DNA of 42,449 nucleotides from the NCBI GenBank assembly GCA_900299185.1, contig OMIV01000307.1, positions 1 through 42,449 of the forward strand. The letters run 5' to 3'. Below are positions 1 through 9,200 of the stretch, in pieces (positions within the stretch are counted from its first letter, which is position 1; every line of letters begins with the position of its first letter). Below the pieces are notes generated by a model, which did no database searches, was not told the DNA's origin, and was given only the letters and a program-made list of their open reading frames with translations. The position numbers and the translations under genes were made by a program. Source of the stretch: Planctomycetaceae bacterium (lineage in GTDB: Bacteria; Planctomycetota; Planctomycetia; Planctomycetales; Planctomycetaceae).

Positions 1-129
1 CGCTGCGGCGACATCCTCGAAGACTCACGTCCCTCACGGGCGAATGATTGGAGGAAATCTTACCCCCGCTGCCAAGCCCACTTCGCCAATCTCCGGCAGA
101 ATTCTCGGACAGGCTCCTAGCGGTGTGAA
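1..129. other. Left edge, no gene recognised
   Basis: I see no credible coding sequence here. Read on the minus strand, the bases next to the transposase relic could be the decayed end of that insertion sequence, but the terminal repeat could not be fixed by eye. Confidence 0.3.
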
Positions 130-906
130 CATTCCAGGAGCATGATCGAGAAGTTCGGCGAGCCAAATTGAGTCGATGAAGTTGGTGGTCTATTTCTCGT
201 AGCGAGTGGCCACTCTCTTGAAGCGTTTGATAAGGCCGAAGAACCACTCGATGACGTTCCCGTTTTTGTCGTGGCTTCTTTGGTATCTCGTCTTTGTCGT
301 GCGCGCCTGAGTGGATCGGAAACAGGCTCGCGACCTTAAGTGTCGCACTCGTTGGTGGATGGCAGCGCGGTTGTACGTTGCGTCCGCAAGCACTTGCTTC
401 TCAGTGTCTGGCTTCAGCTCCTCTGTCTTGCCTTCCGCCTGAGGAGCGTCGCCGTACTGTCCGGCAGTTATCAACAGTTTCAGCAGACGGCCTGTCGATC
501 TACGCCCCGATGTAATTATTGCGTCAGGACTCAGCGCTGAGTTCTCAGGGAACGTTTGAGGTCGGCTTCCTCTTTTTCATCCTCGCGAAGACAGCCCGTC
601 GACGCCACTGGAAGAGCCTTGATACTCGCGGAGTCCTTTTGCACTTCCTCTAAGTGTGGCTCTCACAAGGAGCGAGCGATTCGTTCCCGGACTCCATTAC
701 CACACCTGCGATCAAGCCGCCTCCAAACAGGGTTCGCTTTCCCAGTTCGAGGCGGAAGGTCTTTCCACGGAATGCCAGTCTTCAACTCCTGAAGCACCGC
801 ATCCACGAACGGACGATTGTCAGCCGTAGTGCGACTGAGATCTCCTTTCTTACCCAGTAACAGCCTCTTGATTCGGAGCCATTGAGCTCTGGTCAGTTCA
901 AGTCGG
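130..906 (-). pseudogene. Decayed IS5-family transposase (left copy)
   Basis: This is a remnant of a DDE transposase of the IS5 family, which would cut and paste its own element. The N-terminal part lies at about 906-663 and carries LELTRAQWLRIKRLL, then DNRPFVDAVL, then KTGIPWKDLPPR. The C-terminal part lies at 474-190 and carries AGQYGDAPQAEGK and then IKRFKRVATRYEK. The middle, at about 660-480, is readable only by switching frame; it contains DSASIKAL, which matches the usual DSTSIKAH catalytic Asp motif of the family. A stop follows RYEK directly, and the expected last residues are degraded. At least two frame changes mean it cannot encode an active enzyme. A sister relic lies at 39618-40400 in the opposite orientation. 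Confidence 0.8.
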
Positions 907-1334
907 CGCCGCAAGCCGAGTTGATCTTCTTCTCGACTTCGCTTTGTGACCGGCCAATCCCCGTACCGTCGACCAGCAATTGAACTGTCGAAAGTCGCTG
1001 TTCCCGAGCACCAAATCGCTCTGCCCACGATCAGAAGGTTACCCCAGTAGCAATCCTGACACGCGATCTCACTGCTCATCAGAAGAACAACATCGCCCCA
1101 TAAACGCGTTTCGTCCTTGGGGACGATTCGGTCATGGCCAGCACTCGCAATTCCCCGGCTACAACCAATGTGGTCTCCATGCGACCTAGTTAAGGAGCAT
1201 TTTGGCCGCGGGCGTGCATTTGCCTGTTTGGTCTCTGGACTTGAAGATTCCGGCTCACACCCGAATGGCAGCAACTCTTGGCCGATGTGCGATTGAGGGA
1301 TGTCAGGCTGACGGTCGGAAACCTTTGAGGTCGC
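907..1334. other. Degraded intergenic DNA, no recognisable gene
   Basis: The open frames here show no family resemblance and no convincing ribosome binding site. The minus-strand frame that ends in the transposase N-terminus runs through this stretch, but its first roughly 155 residues look random. It is probably flanking or decayed mobile DNA. Confidence 0.4.
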
Positions 1335-1538
1335 ATGGCTACGTCGCTGTCTCCGCGCCGAGTGAATCAATTCCACGTCTTCTTCGCTTCACCGAGAGAT
1401 GTAGGGTCCAAGCGGCAGTACGTTCGAAAATTCTTCGACGAATACAACCGCCACACAGCCCATATCTGGAATGCTCAGTTCGTGGTCCTGGACTGGGAGA
1501 ACGACTCGACGATCGGTGTGAGCCGACTTCAGGCCTGA
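1335..1538 (+). pseudogene. Truncated DUF4062-like N-terminal fragment
   Basis: The 67 codons translate to a segment containing HVFFASPRDVGSKRQYVRKF, followed by FDEYNRHTAHIW and FVVLDWEN and then STIGV. This resembles the start of DUF4062 proteins, where an 'xFxASPxDVxxER' opening is followed by a helix and a 'WE' strand. Those proteins are usually several hundred residues long and often carry NTPase or repeat domains after this module. Here the frame stops after GVSRLQA. The +1 frame stays open from there to 1689, but it shows no clear continuation of the family. I read this as a broken relic, not a functional small gene. It sits beside the IS relic, consistent with a decayed accessory locus. 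Confidence 0.5.
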
Positions 1539-1690
1539 GGACATCGACAACCAAGTCGCGTCGCGGCTCTTCCTAGAAGTGACGGCATCGCCTAAGTCGT
1601 CTCACTGCGATGACGTGTGGCAATTCTTCCAGCGTGTGGCGAAGCGGTTGATTCTGTCCGGTCGAAGGACGGGGGGGATGGAGACGTAGC

Positions 1691-2956
1691 TCACTGGCCG
1701 ATGCAGTACAGGAACTTGTCCGAGCGGATTAGCAGGCGGCTGCCGTCGACTGAGGGCGTGCCGTTGAACGTGCTGCGATCGGAGAAGTCGTTGACGGCGA
1801 GCTGCTCGAACTCGGGCTTTGAGGCGAGCACGAACGTCCGGCCTTCGCGCGTGGTGTAATAAAGCCGACCGTCGGCCAGCAGAGCCGACGCATAGACTTG
1901 GCCCGCTCGTTCGAGTCGTTGCTCATAAACAATCTCGCCAGTTTCGGCTTTGGCGCAATATGCGACTCCGCGACTCTCATGCACCCAATACAGATGCCCG
2001 TTGAGGAAGACCGGCGACGACACGTTCGAGCCCTTCATGCTCTTCCACAAACGATGCGACTCGGTGACATCGCCTTCGCCGCCGGCTCGCACGGCCAGTG
2101 CCGCAACACCCGAGCGACCGCCGAGGCAATACACGACTCCGTCATGAGCCACGACGCTGGGCACCATGTACCAACCGATGTCGGTCTTGCACGACCACAA
2201 GTCCTTGCCGGTATCGGGATCGAAGGCGAGCACTTTGCCCTGAGTCGCGACGACCAATTCCTTGCGCCCCGACTTCGCCGACACAACGACCGGAGTGTTC
2301 CAAGCTTCGCGAATGCCTTTCGCTCGCCACTTCTCTTTGCCGGTCGTGCGATCGAGGGCATAGAGCGACTCGCTCTCAACGCTCGCATTGATGAAGACCA
2401 AATCCTTGTAGAGCACTGGCGAAGCAGCCGTGCCCCAGCCGTGCGTCTTCTCGCCGACATCTGTTTGCCAGAGTTGCTTGCCGCTGTGATCGAACGCCAA
2501 GACGCCGCTCTTTCCGAAGAAGCAATAAATCCGCTCGCTATCCGCCGCTGGAGTATTGGCTGCGAAGCCGTGATCACGGATGCGATCTTCCTCGGGCAAT
2601 TTGGCTTTGATCGCGGTGTCCCAAACGAGCTTGCCGTCCTTGCGATTGAGCGCCAGCAAGTGCCGCTTGAGATTGTCTTTGCTGCCCTCTTCACCCGGCA
2701 CAAAGAAGCCGGTGTAGCACGTCAGATAGATGCGATCTTGGAAGACGATGGCACTCGAAGCCCCCGGTCCCGGCAGCGGCGTCTTCCAAACGATGTTCTC
2801 CGAGTCACCCCACTTCAGAGGCAGCCCTTTGGCCGAGCTGACACCCATCGCCTCCTGCCCGCGAAACGCCGACCAATCCGGCTCGGCAGCCAAGCTGGCT
2901 GCTGAGAACATCAAAACTGCGCCGCTGAGAAGCTTCGTCATCATCGCCTTGAGCAT
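1691..2956 (-). CDS. Secreted PQQ-like beta-propeller protein
   Basis: The 421-aa product begins with a signal peptide (about residues 1-24, ending SAASLAA) and continues as a PQQ-type (quinoprotein-like) beta propeller. Blades are marked by repeated W motifs such as GKLVWDTAI, GKQLWQTDVG, GKEKWRAKG and GKDLWSCKTD, each followed by strands of the type SPVLYKDLVFINA. The opening DWSAFRGQEAMGVS is the usual start of the planctomycete and verrucomicrobial group of these proteins. No quinone-binding or metal-site signature of a true dehydrogenase was recognised, so the role is unknown: a periplasmic scaffold or sugar-related protein is possible. I chose the ATG at 2956 because GGAG lies about 8 bases upstream and the signal peptide follows at once; the frame runs further upstream, but that part reads as non-coding. 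The neighbouring FAD oxidoreductase is divergently transcribed. Confidence 0.87.
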   Translation of the reverse strand: MLKAMMTKLLSGAVLMFSAASLAAEPDWSAFRGQEAMGVSSAKGLPLKWGDSENIVWKTPLPGPGASSAIVFQDRIYLTCYTGFFVPGEEGSKDNLKRHLLALNRKDGKLVWDTAIKAKLPEEDRIRDHGFAANTPAADSERIYCFFGKSGVLAFDHSGKQLWQTDVGEKTHGWGTAASPVLYKDLVFINASVESESLYALDRTTGKEKWRAKGIREAWNTPVVVSAKSGRKELVVATQGKVLAFDPDTGKDLWSCKTDIGWYMVPSVVAHDGVVYCLGGRSGVAALAVRAGGEGDVTESHRLWKSMKGSNVSSPVFLNGHLYWVHESRGVAYCAKAETGEIVYEQRLERAGQVYASALLADGRLYYTTREGRTFVLASKPEFEQLAVNDFSDRSTFNGTPSVDGSRLLIRSDKFLYCIGQ

Positions 2957-3316
2957 GCTGTGATCTCCGTTTCGAGGTTTGATGTGAGCAGGTCGAACTC
3001 GAATGTCAGCGGTGTCTTCTAAGCTCGCAGATCGATCCTGTCGCTGAAGCGGAGTGGCTCGATTTTCGTGGCTCGCGATGTGCCGACGGTGTGATCCCAA
3101 GTCGCGGCGCGGCGAACGAGTCTGACGTTGTCGATTGAGACTGCTCATTAGCGGCAATCAAAGCAGTATCGAGACGTGCGAGTGTCGGCCTTGGGTTGCG
3201 GCAGGCGACGAGTTGATGCGACCTTGCGTATCGAGTCTCTTGCGAGCTGATTTGCGCACCTCGTCGCAGTGGTCACTGAGACCTCTGCGATGGTCCTAAC
3301 TTGTGAGCCCACTGTG

Positions 3317-5599
3317 ATGAAACTTCTTACGTTTCTGTCGTATGTCTGGCTGGTGCTGATTGGCACCAGCTCTTTGCATGCCGAAGTCGTTTCAGCGGAT
3401 CTGCTGATCGTGGGCGGCAACGAATCGGCTTGCGCCGCCGCGGTGCAGGCCGCGCGACTGGGTGTGAAGAAGGTCTTACTGGTAAACGACATCGAGTGGC
3501 TCGGTGGGCAGTTCAGCGCGGAAGGCGTGGGATGTCCTGACGAATGGACCGTGGTCAACAACATCAGAACCAACTTCCCGCGCAGCGGGCTGTTTCTTGA
3601 AGTGCTGCGTCGGATTCGAGCAAACAACTCCAAGACCTACGGCATGCCCAGTCCTGGCAACGCCTTTTGCGGAACGGAGACCATCGAGCCCGCTGCGGCT
3701 GCTGCGATCTTCGAGGATCTCGTGCGGCCGTATGTGGAGAGTGGCTCGTTGCGGATCGAACGTGGATGGCAGCCGATCAAGGTGGCGGTCGAGACCGGTT
3801 GTGTTCGTGGCGTGGAGTTTGAACGAACTCAAGGTGGTGCCAATCGTCTCCAGGTGAATGCTCGCTTGACGATCGATGCCAGCGATTGGGGCGACGTGAT
3901 TCGACTAAGCGGTGCCAAGTACGGAGCAGGGCCGGACTTGAAGTCTCGCTTTGGTGAGGCGAGTGCTCCTGAGTCATTTGATGACGCTGGCCGACAAGAG
4001 ATGAACCCGATCTCGTGGTGCATGGTGCTGCGAGAAACCGGCGGCAAGCCTGCAATCATCGCCAAACCGGAAACCTATCACCCGTTGTCGTTCGCGGGAC
4101 TCGACAAGCTGGCTCCGTGGGTCGACAGCGACATGAGCGGCGGGATCTACTCGCCAAGTGGTAACAGTCCTTACACACATCGTCGCTTGGTCGATCGGTG
4201 GCATAACGGCTTTGCTCCGGGCACCGAAGCGACGTTTTTGAATTATCCCACTCAAGATTATCCGCTCTGCCAACTGCCGCAGCGCGTTGTGGATGCTCTC
4301 GAACAAACCGAAGCTGGAGCGTCGAAGAAGAACATCGTCGAACTCACGCCGACCCAACGCCGCATCATCTTTGAAGACGTCAAGCAGCATACGTTGGGCA
4401 TGCTCTATCACTTGCAAACGGCGGTGCATGATCGAGTTGGCGACTTCCCACAATCGTTCCGTTACATGCAACTGACCGATGAATTCGGCACTCCCGACCG
4501 CTTGCCGCTCAAGCCGTATGTTCGCGAGGGCTTGCGGCTCGAAGCCCTTTACATGCTCCGCGAGCAAGACATCCGCGCTGCCAATCGCGATCCCCTGTGG
4601 GCCAAAGTCTTGCCCACAGATGGTGTCTTCGGCTTTCAATTCAACATCGACTTTCATCCCACTCGCCGAGGCTTCGTGGCCGGGACGAAGAACGGTCCGT
4701 GGCGCAACATTCATACGCCGACTCGCGGCTGGCATACCGACACAGACCGTTCGACGTTCCCATTGAGAGGGTTAGTGCCCGTTGAGATGAATGGCCTGAT
4801 CGGAGCGGGCAAGAACATCGGCGTGACCAGCGTCGTGCAGTCGGCCATTCGTCTGCACGGGCAGATGATGCACGTCGGCCAAGCTGGTGCGACGTTGGCG
4901 TGGCTGAGCCTGCGTGACGACATCCAGCCGCGAGCTGTCGCCGGAGACCTCGCCAAGCTGCGTGAGCTGCAACTGCGACTGGTGCGAGGTTCCGGCGGTC
5001 CGGGCATCTTGCTGTGGCCGTGGCATGACCTTGCTCCCGACGATCTCCATTTTGAAGCGGCCAACATGCTAGCTGTGCGAGGGATCTGGCAGCCGGACGC
5101 AAACAGTTTGTTCTTTAAACCCGACCGAGAAATGACTCGTCGCGAGCTAGCTCGGTTGGTCGCGCGGTTATGTCGAGCATTGCCGGACGCCAAAGAGTGG
5201 CCTCGTCATGACAAGCCGTTGTACGAAGACGTACAGGCCAACGATCCCGATCGAGCCTGCATCGAAGCGATGGTCAGTTGGGGCGAGTTTCAACCACTCG
5301 CCTCGCGTTTCACTCCCGACGGTCCGGCGAGTCGAGCCACCTTGGCTGAATGGTTGAAGCGTCTGGGCTTACCGGTGTCGAACACGTTGCCCACCAACGG
5401 AACTCGAACATTGACACGCGCCGAAGCCGCCGTGCATCTCTGGCGAGCGCTGCATCTCAAGGGCGAATGGTTCCCAACTCGCGACACCTGGCTGAAGTCC
5501 GGTAACGATGACGATCAAGACAATCGCCCGAACGAAGACGATCCGCTCCCCTTCGATCGCGACAACAACAACATTCCGGATCGGCTCCAGCCATCTTGA
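3317..5599 (+). CDS. Secreted FAD-dependent oxidoreductase with SLH-like and Asp-rich C-terminus
   Basis: The 760-aa product has a signal peptide (residues 1-22, ending SSLHA). An FAD-binding Rossmann segment follows at about 28-58: ADLLIVGGNESACAAAVQA, with GGNESA in place of GxGxxG, then the VLLVNDIEWLGGQFS region. This matches the FAD_oxidored family, common among exported planctomycete proteins with unknown substrates. The middle contains further family features such as GLIGAGKNIGVTS. The last 160 residues are unusual. FKPDREMTRRELARLVARL (about 600-620) and TPDGPASRATLAEWL resemble S-layer homology repeats. The final 30 residues are Asp-rich and end DRDNNNIPDRL, like a thrombospondin type-3 calcium motif. 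These suggest attachment to the cell surface. The ATG at 3317 was chosen for the signal peptide; its ribosome binding site is weak. Confidence 0.85.
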   Translation: MKLLTFLSYVWLVLIGTSSLHAEVVSADLLIVGGNESACAAAVQAARLGVKKVLLVNDIEWLGGQFSAEGVGCPDEWTVVNNIRTNFPRSGLFLEVLRRIRANNSKTYGMPSPGNAFCGTETIEPAAAAAIFEDLVRPYVESGSLRIERGWQPIKVAVETGCVRGVEFERTQGGANRLQVNARLTIDASDWGDVIRLSGAKYGAGPDLKSRFGEASAPESFDDAGRQEMNPISWCMVLRETGGKPAIIAKPETYHPLSFAGLDKLAPWVDSDMSGGIYSPSGNSPYTHRRLVDRWHNGFAPGTEATFLNYPTQDYPLCQLPQRVVDALEQTEAGASKKNIVELTPTQRRIIFEDVKQHTLGMLYHLQTAVHDRVGDFPQSFRYMQLTDEFGTPDRLPLKPYVREGLRLEALYMLREQDIRAANRDPLWAKVLPTDGVFGFQFNIDFHPTRRGFVAGTKNGPWRNIHTPTRGWHTDTDRSTFPLRGLVPVEMNGLIGAGKNIGVTSVVQSAIRLHGQMMHVGQAGATLAWLSLRDDIQPRAVAGDLAKLRELQLRLVRGSGGPGILLWPWHDLAPDDLHFEAANMLAVRGIWQPDANSLFFKPDREMTRRELARLVARLCRALPDAKEWPRHDKPLYEDVQANDPDRACIEAMVSWGEFQPLASRFTPDGPASRATLAEWLKRLGLPVSNTLPTNGTRTLTRAEAAVHLWRALHLKGEWFPTRDTWLKSGNDDDQDNRPNEDDPLPFDRDNNNIPDRLQPS

Positions 5600-5614
5600 G
5601 CTAAAGGTTCTGCC

Positions 5615-5652
5615 ACCTTGGAGTGCACCGTCGTGCCGGAGTACTCCAAGGT
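5615..5652. terminator. Hairpin between convergent genes
   Basis: A perfect 10-bp inverted repeat, ACCTTGGAGT (5615-5624) and ACTCCAAGGT (5643-5652), encloses a smaller stem GCAC/GTGC. It lies 16 bases after the FAD oxidoreductase stop and 38 bases from the end of the convergent metalloprotease frame. There is no T-run, so it may be a repeat-type palindrome and not a classical terminator. Confidence 0.45.
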
Positions 5653-5689
5653 TGGGCGGTAGCTGGGGTTGGGTTGTGTGACAGATTTG

Positions 5690-6271
5690 TTACAGCGTGG
5701 CTGGGTCGTCGGTGGCGAACAGTGCGTCGATGGCGGCGAGGTCGGCGGCGGTGGGGAGATGTCGTTCGCCGACTGCCAGTTGCTCGGCCATCACGTCGGC
5801 TGCAACTGGGGTGTGATCCAATCCCAGCACGTGGCCGAGTTCGTGGGCGATCGCGCTGATCAGGTCGACTCGGTTCGCCTTCATTTCGCCGCTGGTCCTC
5901 ACGGACCAACCACGCCCGGCGGCGTTGTCATCCAGGACAATCTGAGCTTCGCTGACTTGAGCTCCCAAGAGGTTCGGGTTCGCACCAGATGCGTTGAGGT
6001 CTCGCACGCTGACTTTCACCTTCTGCAACTTCGCGAGATCAGCTGAGTTCAGACCGGCTCCGGCCCAAGCGTTGATGGCTGACTGCGTCGCCGCGGCGAT
6101 GATGGCATCGTCGAGGTGTTGAGCAACTTCTGTCTTGCGTGCTGAGCCTGCGACTTCCAGTCGTGTGGTTGGTGAGGTCAGCAGCTTGTTCGTTCCGACC
6201 AAGACCACCTTAGGACCAACGGTCGCAGTGGCCGTGATGGTGAATGGTGCGACGCTGATCACCGACGGCAC
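5690..6271 (-). CDS. Matrixin-like zinc metalloprotease domain, 5'-truncated
   Basis: The frame encodes 193 residues. HELGHVLGLDH (143-153) is a complete HExxHxxGxxH zinc site of metzincin proteases, and DVMAEQL (159-165) fits the Met-turn that follows it in matrixins. Upstream, QSAINAWAGAGL and VSVRDLNASGANPNLLGAQ fit the N-terminal part of the fold. The end, LPTAADLAAIDALF, resembles the C-termini of large planctomycete matrix proteins. No signal peptide or propeptide is present. The only start is a GTG at 6271, and an in-frame stop lies about 24 bases upstream of it. The first residues (APFTITATATVGPK) look like the middle of a larger beta-rich protein. I infer that this is the C-terminal end of a bigger exported protein, cut off where it meets the opposing gene. 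Confidence 0.7.
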   Translation of the reverse strand: MPSVISVAPFTITATATVGPKVVLVGTNKLLTSPTTRLEVAGSARKTEVAQHLDDAIIAAATQSAINAWAGAGLNSADLAKLQKVKVSVRDLNASGANPNLLGAQVSEAQIVLDDNAAGRGWSVRTSGEMKANRVDLISAIAHELGHVLGLDHTPVAADVMAEQLAVGERHLPTAADLAAIDALFATDDPATL

Positions 6272-9200
6272 GTATCCGGTGCGGCTCGGCCATCAGTCCT
6301 CAGCGAGCATGACCATCGACGATGAGGACACGCCGCTCACGCTGACCTACGCGACGAAGTTCGTCAGCAACGACGGCAGCGATGTGACGGGCGATGGCTC
6401 GGCGGCCAGTCCGTGGAAGTCGCTGCAACACGCGGCGGACAACGTCGGCCCCGGCGACTACGTCATCGTGCAGCCCGGCAAGTACTGGGGTTTCAACATG
6501 ACAACCGATGGCAAGCCCGATGCGCGGATCACGTTCCACGCGATGCCCGGTGTCGAGATCGACGAAGCGTTCCCCGGTCAGCAAGACGGCATCAATCTCG
6601 AAGGCGCGGACTATGTGACGGTCGAAGGCTTCTATGTGCATGACATGCCGAGGGCCGGTTTGCGATCGGTCAACAACGACGGCGTCATCCTTCGCGGGAA
6701 CAAGTCCGAGCACAATTACTTCTGGGGCATCCTCACTGGTTGGTCCGAGAACATCATTGTCGAGAACAACATCACGACGGGCTCACAACGCGAGCATGGC
6801 ATCTACATCAGCAACTCGGCGGACGGCGCGATCGTTCGCAACAACATCTCTTACGGCAATCGTTGCAGCGGCATTCAGTTCAACGCGGACCGCTACCTGC
6901 CGGGAGATGGCATCCACTCGAACAACCTCATCGAAGGCAACGTGATCTTCGAGAACGGCAAGGGCGGCGGCGCGGCGTTGAATCTCGACGGCGTGCAGGA
7001 CAGCGTCATTCGCAACAACCTGCTCTATGACAATCACTCGACCGGCATCGTCTTGTATGTCGGCTTCGCGGCGGATGGTTCGAAGAACAACATCGTCACC
7101 AACAACACAGTCGTGATGGCCGAGGACGCTCGCTGGGCGTTGCTCATGACCGATGGCAGCAGCGGCAACGTCGTGACGAACAACATCCTGCTCAACAAGA
7201 ACCCCAGTCGAGGTTCGATGACCGTCGAGGCCAACAGCTTGCCAGCGGTTTCTGATCACAACGTTGTGGAAGATCTGTTCCAGATGGATGGTGCCAACGG
7301 CTCGTTCGCAAGCTGGCAGACGTTCGCGGGCGGAGCTGATGCGCATTCGATCGTCGTCAACATGGCCGATCCGCCGAGTGAGCTATCCGCACTGTTCGTT
7401 GATCCGGCAAATGATGACTACCACTTGAAGACCGGCAGCGCGGCGATTGATGCGGGGCTCGCGACAAATGCTCCGACGCTCGACATTTTCGGTCACGCTC
7501 GACCGACGGGCGCGGGCATCGACATCGGCGCTTACGAAGCGGGCACGTTCACTCCGAGCGTGCAGTTCGAATCGTCGAACGTCATCGGTTACGAGTTCAT
7601 CGGCATGTCGGAAGTGGCGATCACTCGCACGGGCGATACCGAAGGCACGCTGACCGTTGCCGTGACTTCGGCCAATGGCTCAGCGAGCGGCGATGACTAT
7701 CAAGCCGTCTTCGAGACCGTGACGTTCAACCCCGGAGAGAGTCGCAAGACGATCCGTGTCTTCGTGACGAATGACTCCGCGATTGAAGGACCGGAGACGG
7801 TCGGACTGTCGCTGCAAAGTGCGAACGGAATTCAGTCGAACGCGACGATGCACATCATCTCCGACGACGCATGGCTGCCGGGTTCGTTCCAGTTCGATGC
7901 GAAGTCGGTCTCAGTCAATGAAGCCGACGGCACCGCGACGCTGACCGTGAAGCGAGTCGGCGGCAGCAGCGGCGCGGCGTTCGTTTCGTTCTCGACCGAC
8001 GCCTTCGTTCCTCCGAAGCAAACCACTTGGATCAAACGGCATACCGACTTGCTCTACCCGACCGACCGCGACACGGCGGCCACAGCGGGTGCGGATTACC
8101 TCAACACGATGGGCCTGCTGAGCTTTGCCGATGGGCAGACCGAGCAGACCATCACGATCCCGCTGCTCAATGATGCTTGGTTCGAAGGCGGCGAAGCGTT
8201 CGTCGTGAAGCTGAGCGATCCGACGAACGGCACGCAGCTCGGCAAGCAAAGCTCGGTCAAAGTTCACATCGACAGCGACGACGCGAAGCAGCCCGGCTCG
8301 TTCGAGTTCGCGGCCGCCACCTACACCGTCACCGAAGGCACGCCTGTAGTTAATGTGACAGTCAATCGGCTGAACGGCGGCAACGTCGAAGCGAGCGTGC
8401 GGCTGTACGACACCGGCGCGGGCAACGGTTCGACGACCGCGAGTGCTTGGGCGGGGAGCGACTACGCCTTCTTGCCCGGCCTGCTGACGTTCGCTCCCGG
8501 CGAGATGTCAAAGACGATCAGCATTCCCGTCACCGACGATACGAGCACCGAGATCGACGAAGTCTTCTCGATTCAGCTCTATAGCCCGTCGAACGACGCG
8601 ACGATCGGAGCCGTCAACAAGACGTTCGTGACGATTCAAGACAACGAGTCGACGATCAGCTTCCAATACCCGAGCGGCCAATGGAATTATTCTGTCATGG
8701 AGAACGCGGGCTCGGTGCCCGTGACCGTCGTGCGGCAAGGCTCGCTGGCAACGCCTGCTTCGGTCCGCATCAACACATCGGATTCGAGCGCGATCTCAAA
8801 CGTCGACTTCACTCCGGTCGATGTGACGCTGAACTTCGCGCCCGGCGAATCGTCAAAGGTCATCAACATTCCGTTGATCAATGACTCGCTCGTCGAGCCG
8901 ACGGAATCCTTCGCGGTCAACATGTCGAACGTCGTCGGTGCGACTCAGGGAAGTTGGACCGCATGGAGCAACATCCTCAATGACGACACGGCCGCATCGC
9001 CCGGCAAGTTCGAACTGAGTGCCGCGAACCTCTCGGTCGTCGAGAACGCGGGCAACATGGTCGTGACGGTGAATCGAGTCGGCGGCAGTGACGGCACCGT
9101 GACCGTGCAATACCGAACGCTCGACGGCGCCTACGGCATGCCGAGCAATCAAACCGCATGGGCGGGCAGCGATTACTCGTCGAGAAGCGGCACGCTGACG

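Noticed and set aside
1898-2905. 335-aa plus-strand frame opposite the PQQ propeller
   Set aside because: The minus strand carries clear propeller motifs and a signal peptide; this frame is a shadow.
6135-6250. First 40 codons of the beta-helix frame as a true N-terminus
   Set aside because: The residues have no signal peptide or family match and lie antisense to the metalloprotease coding region.
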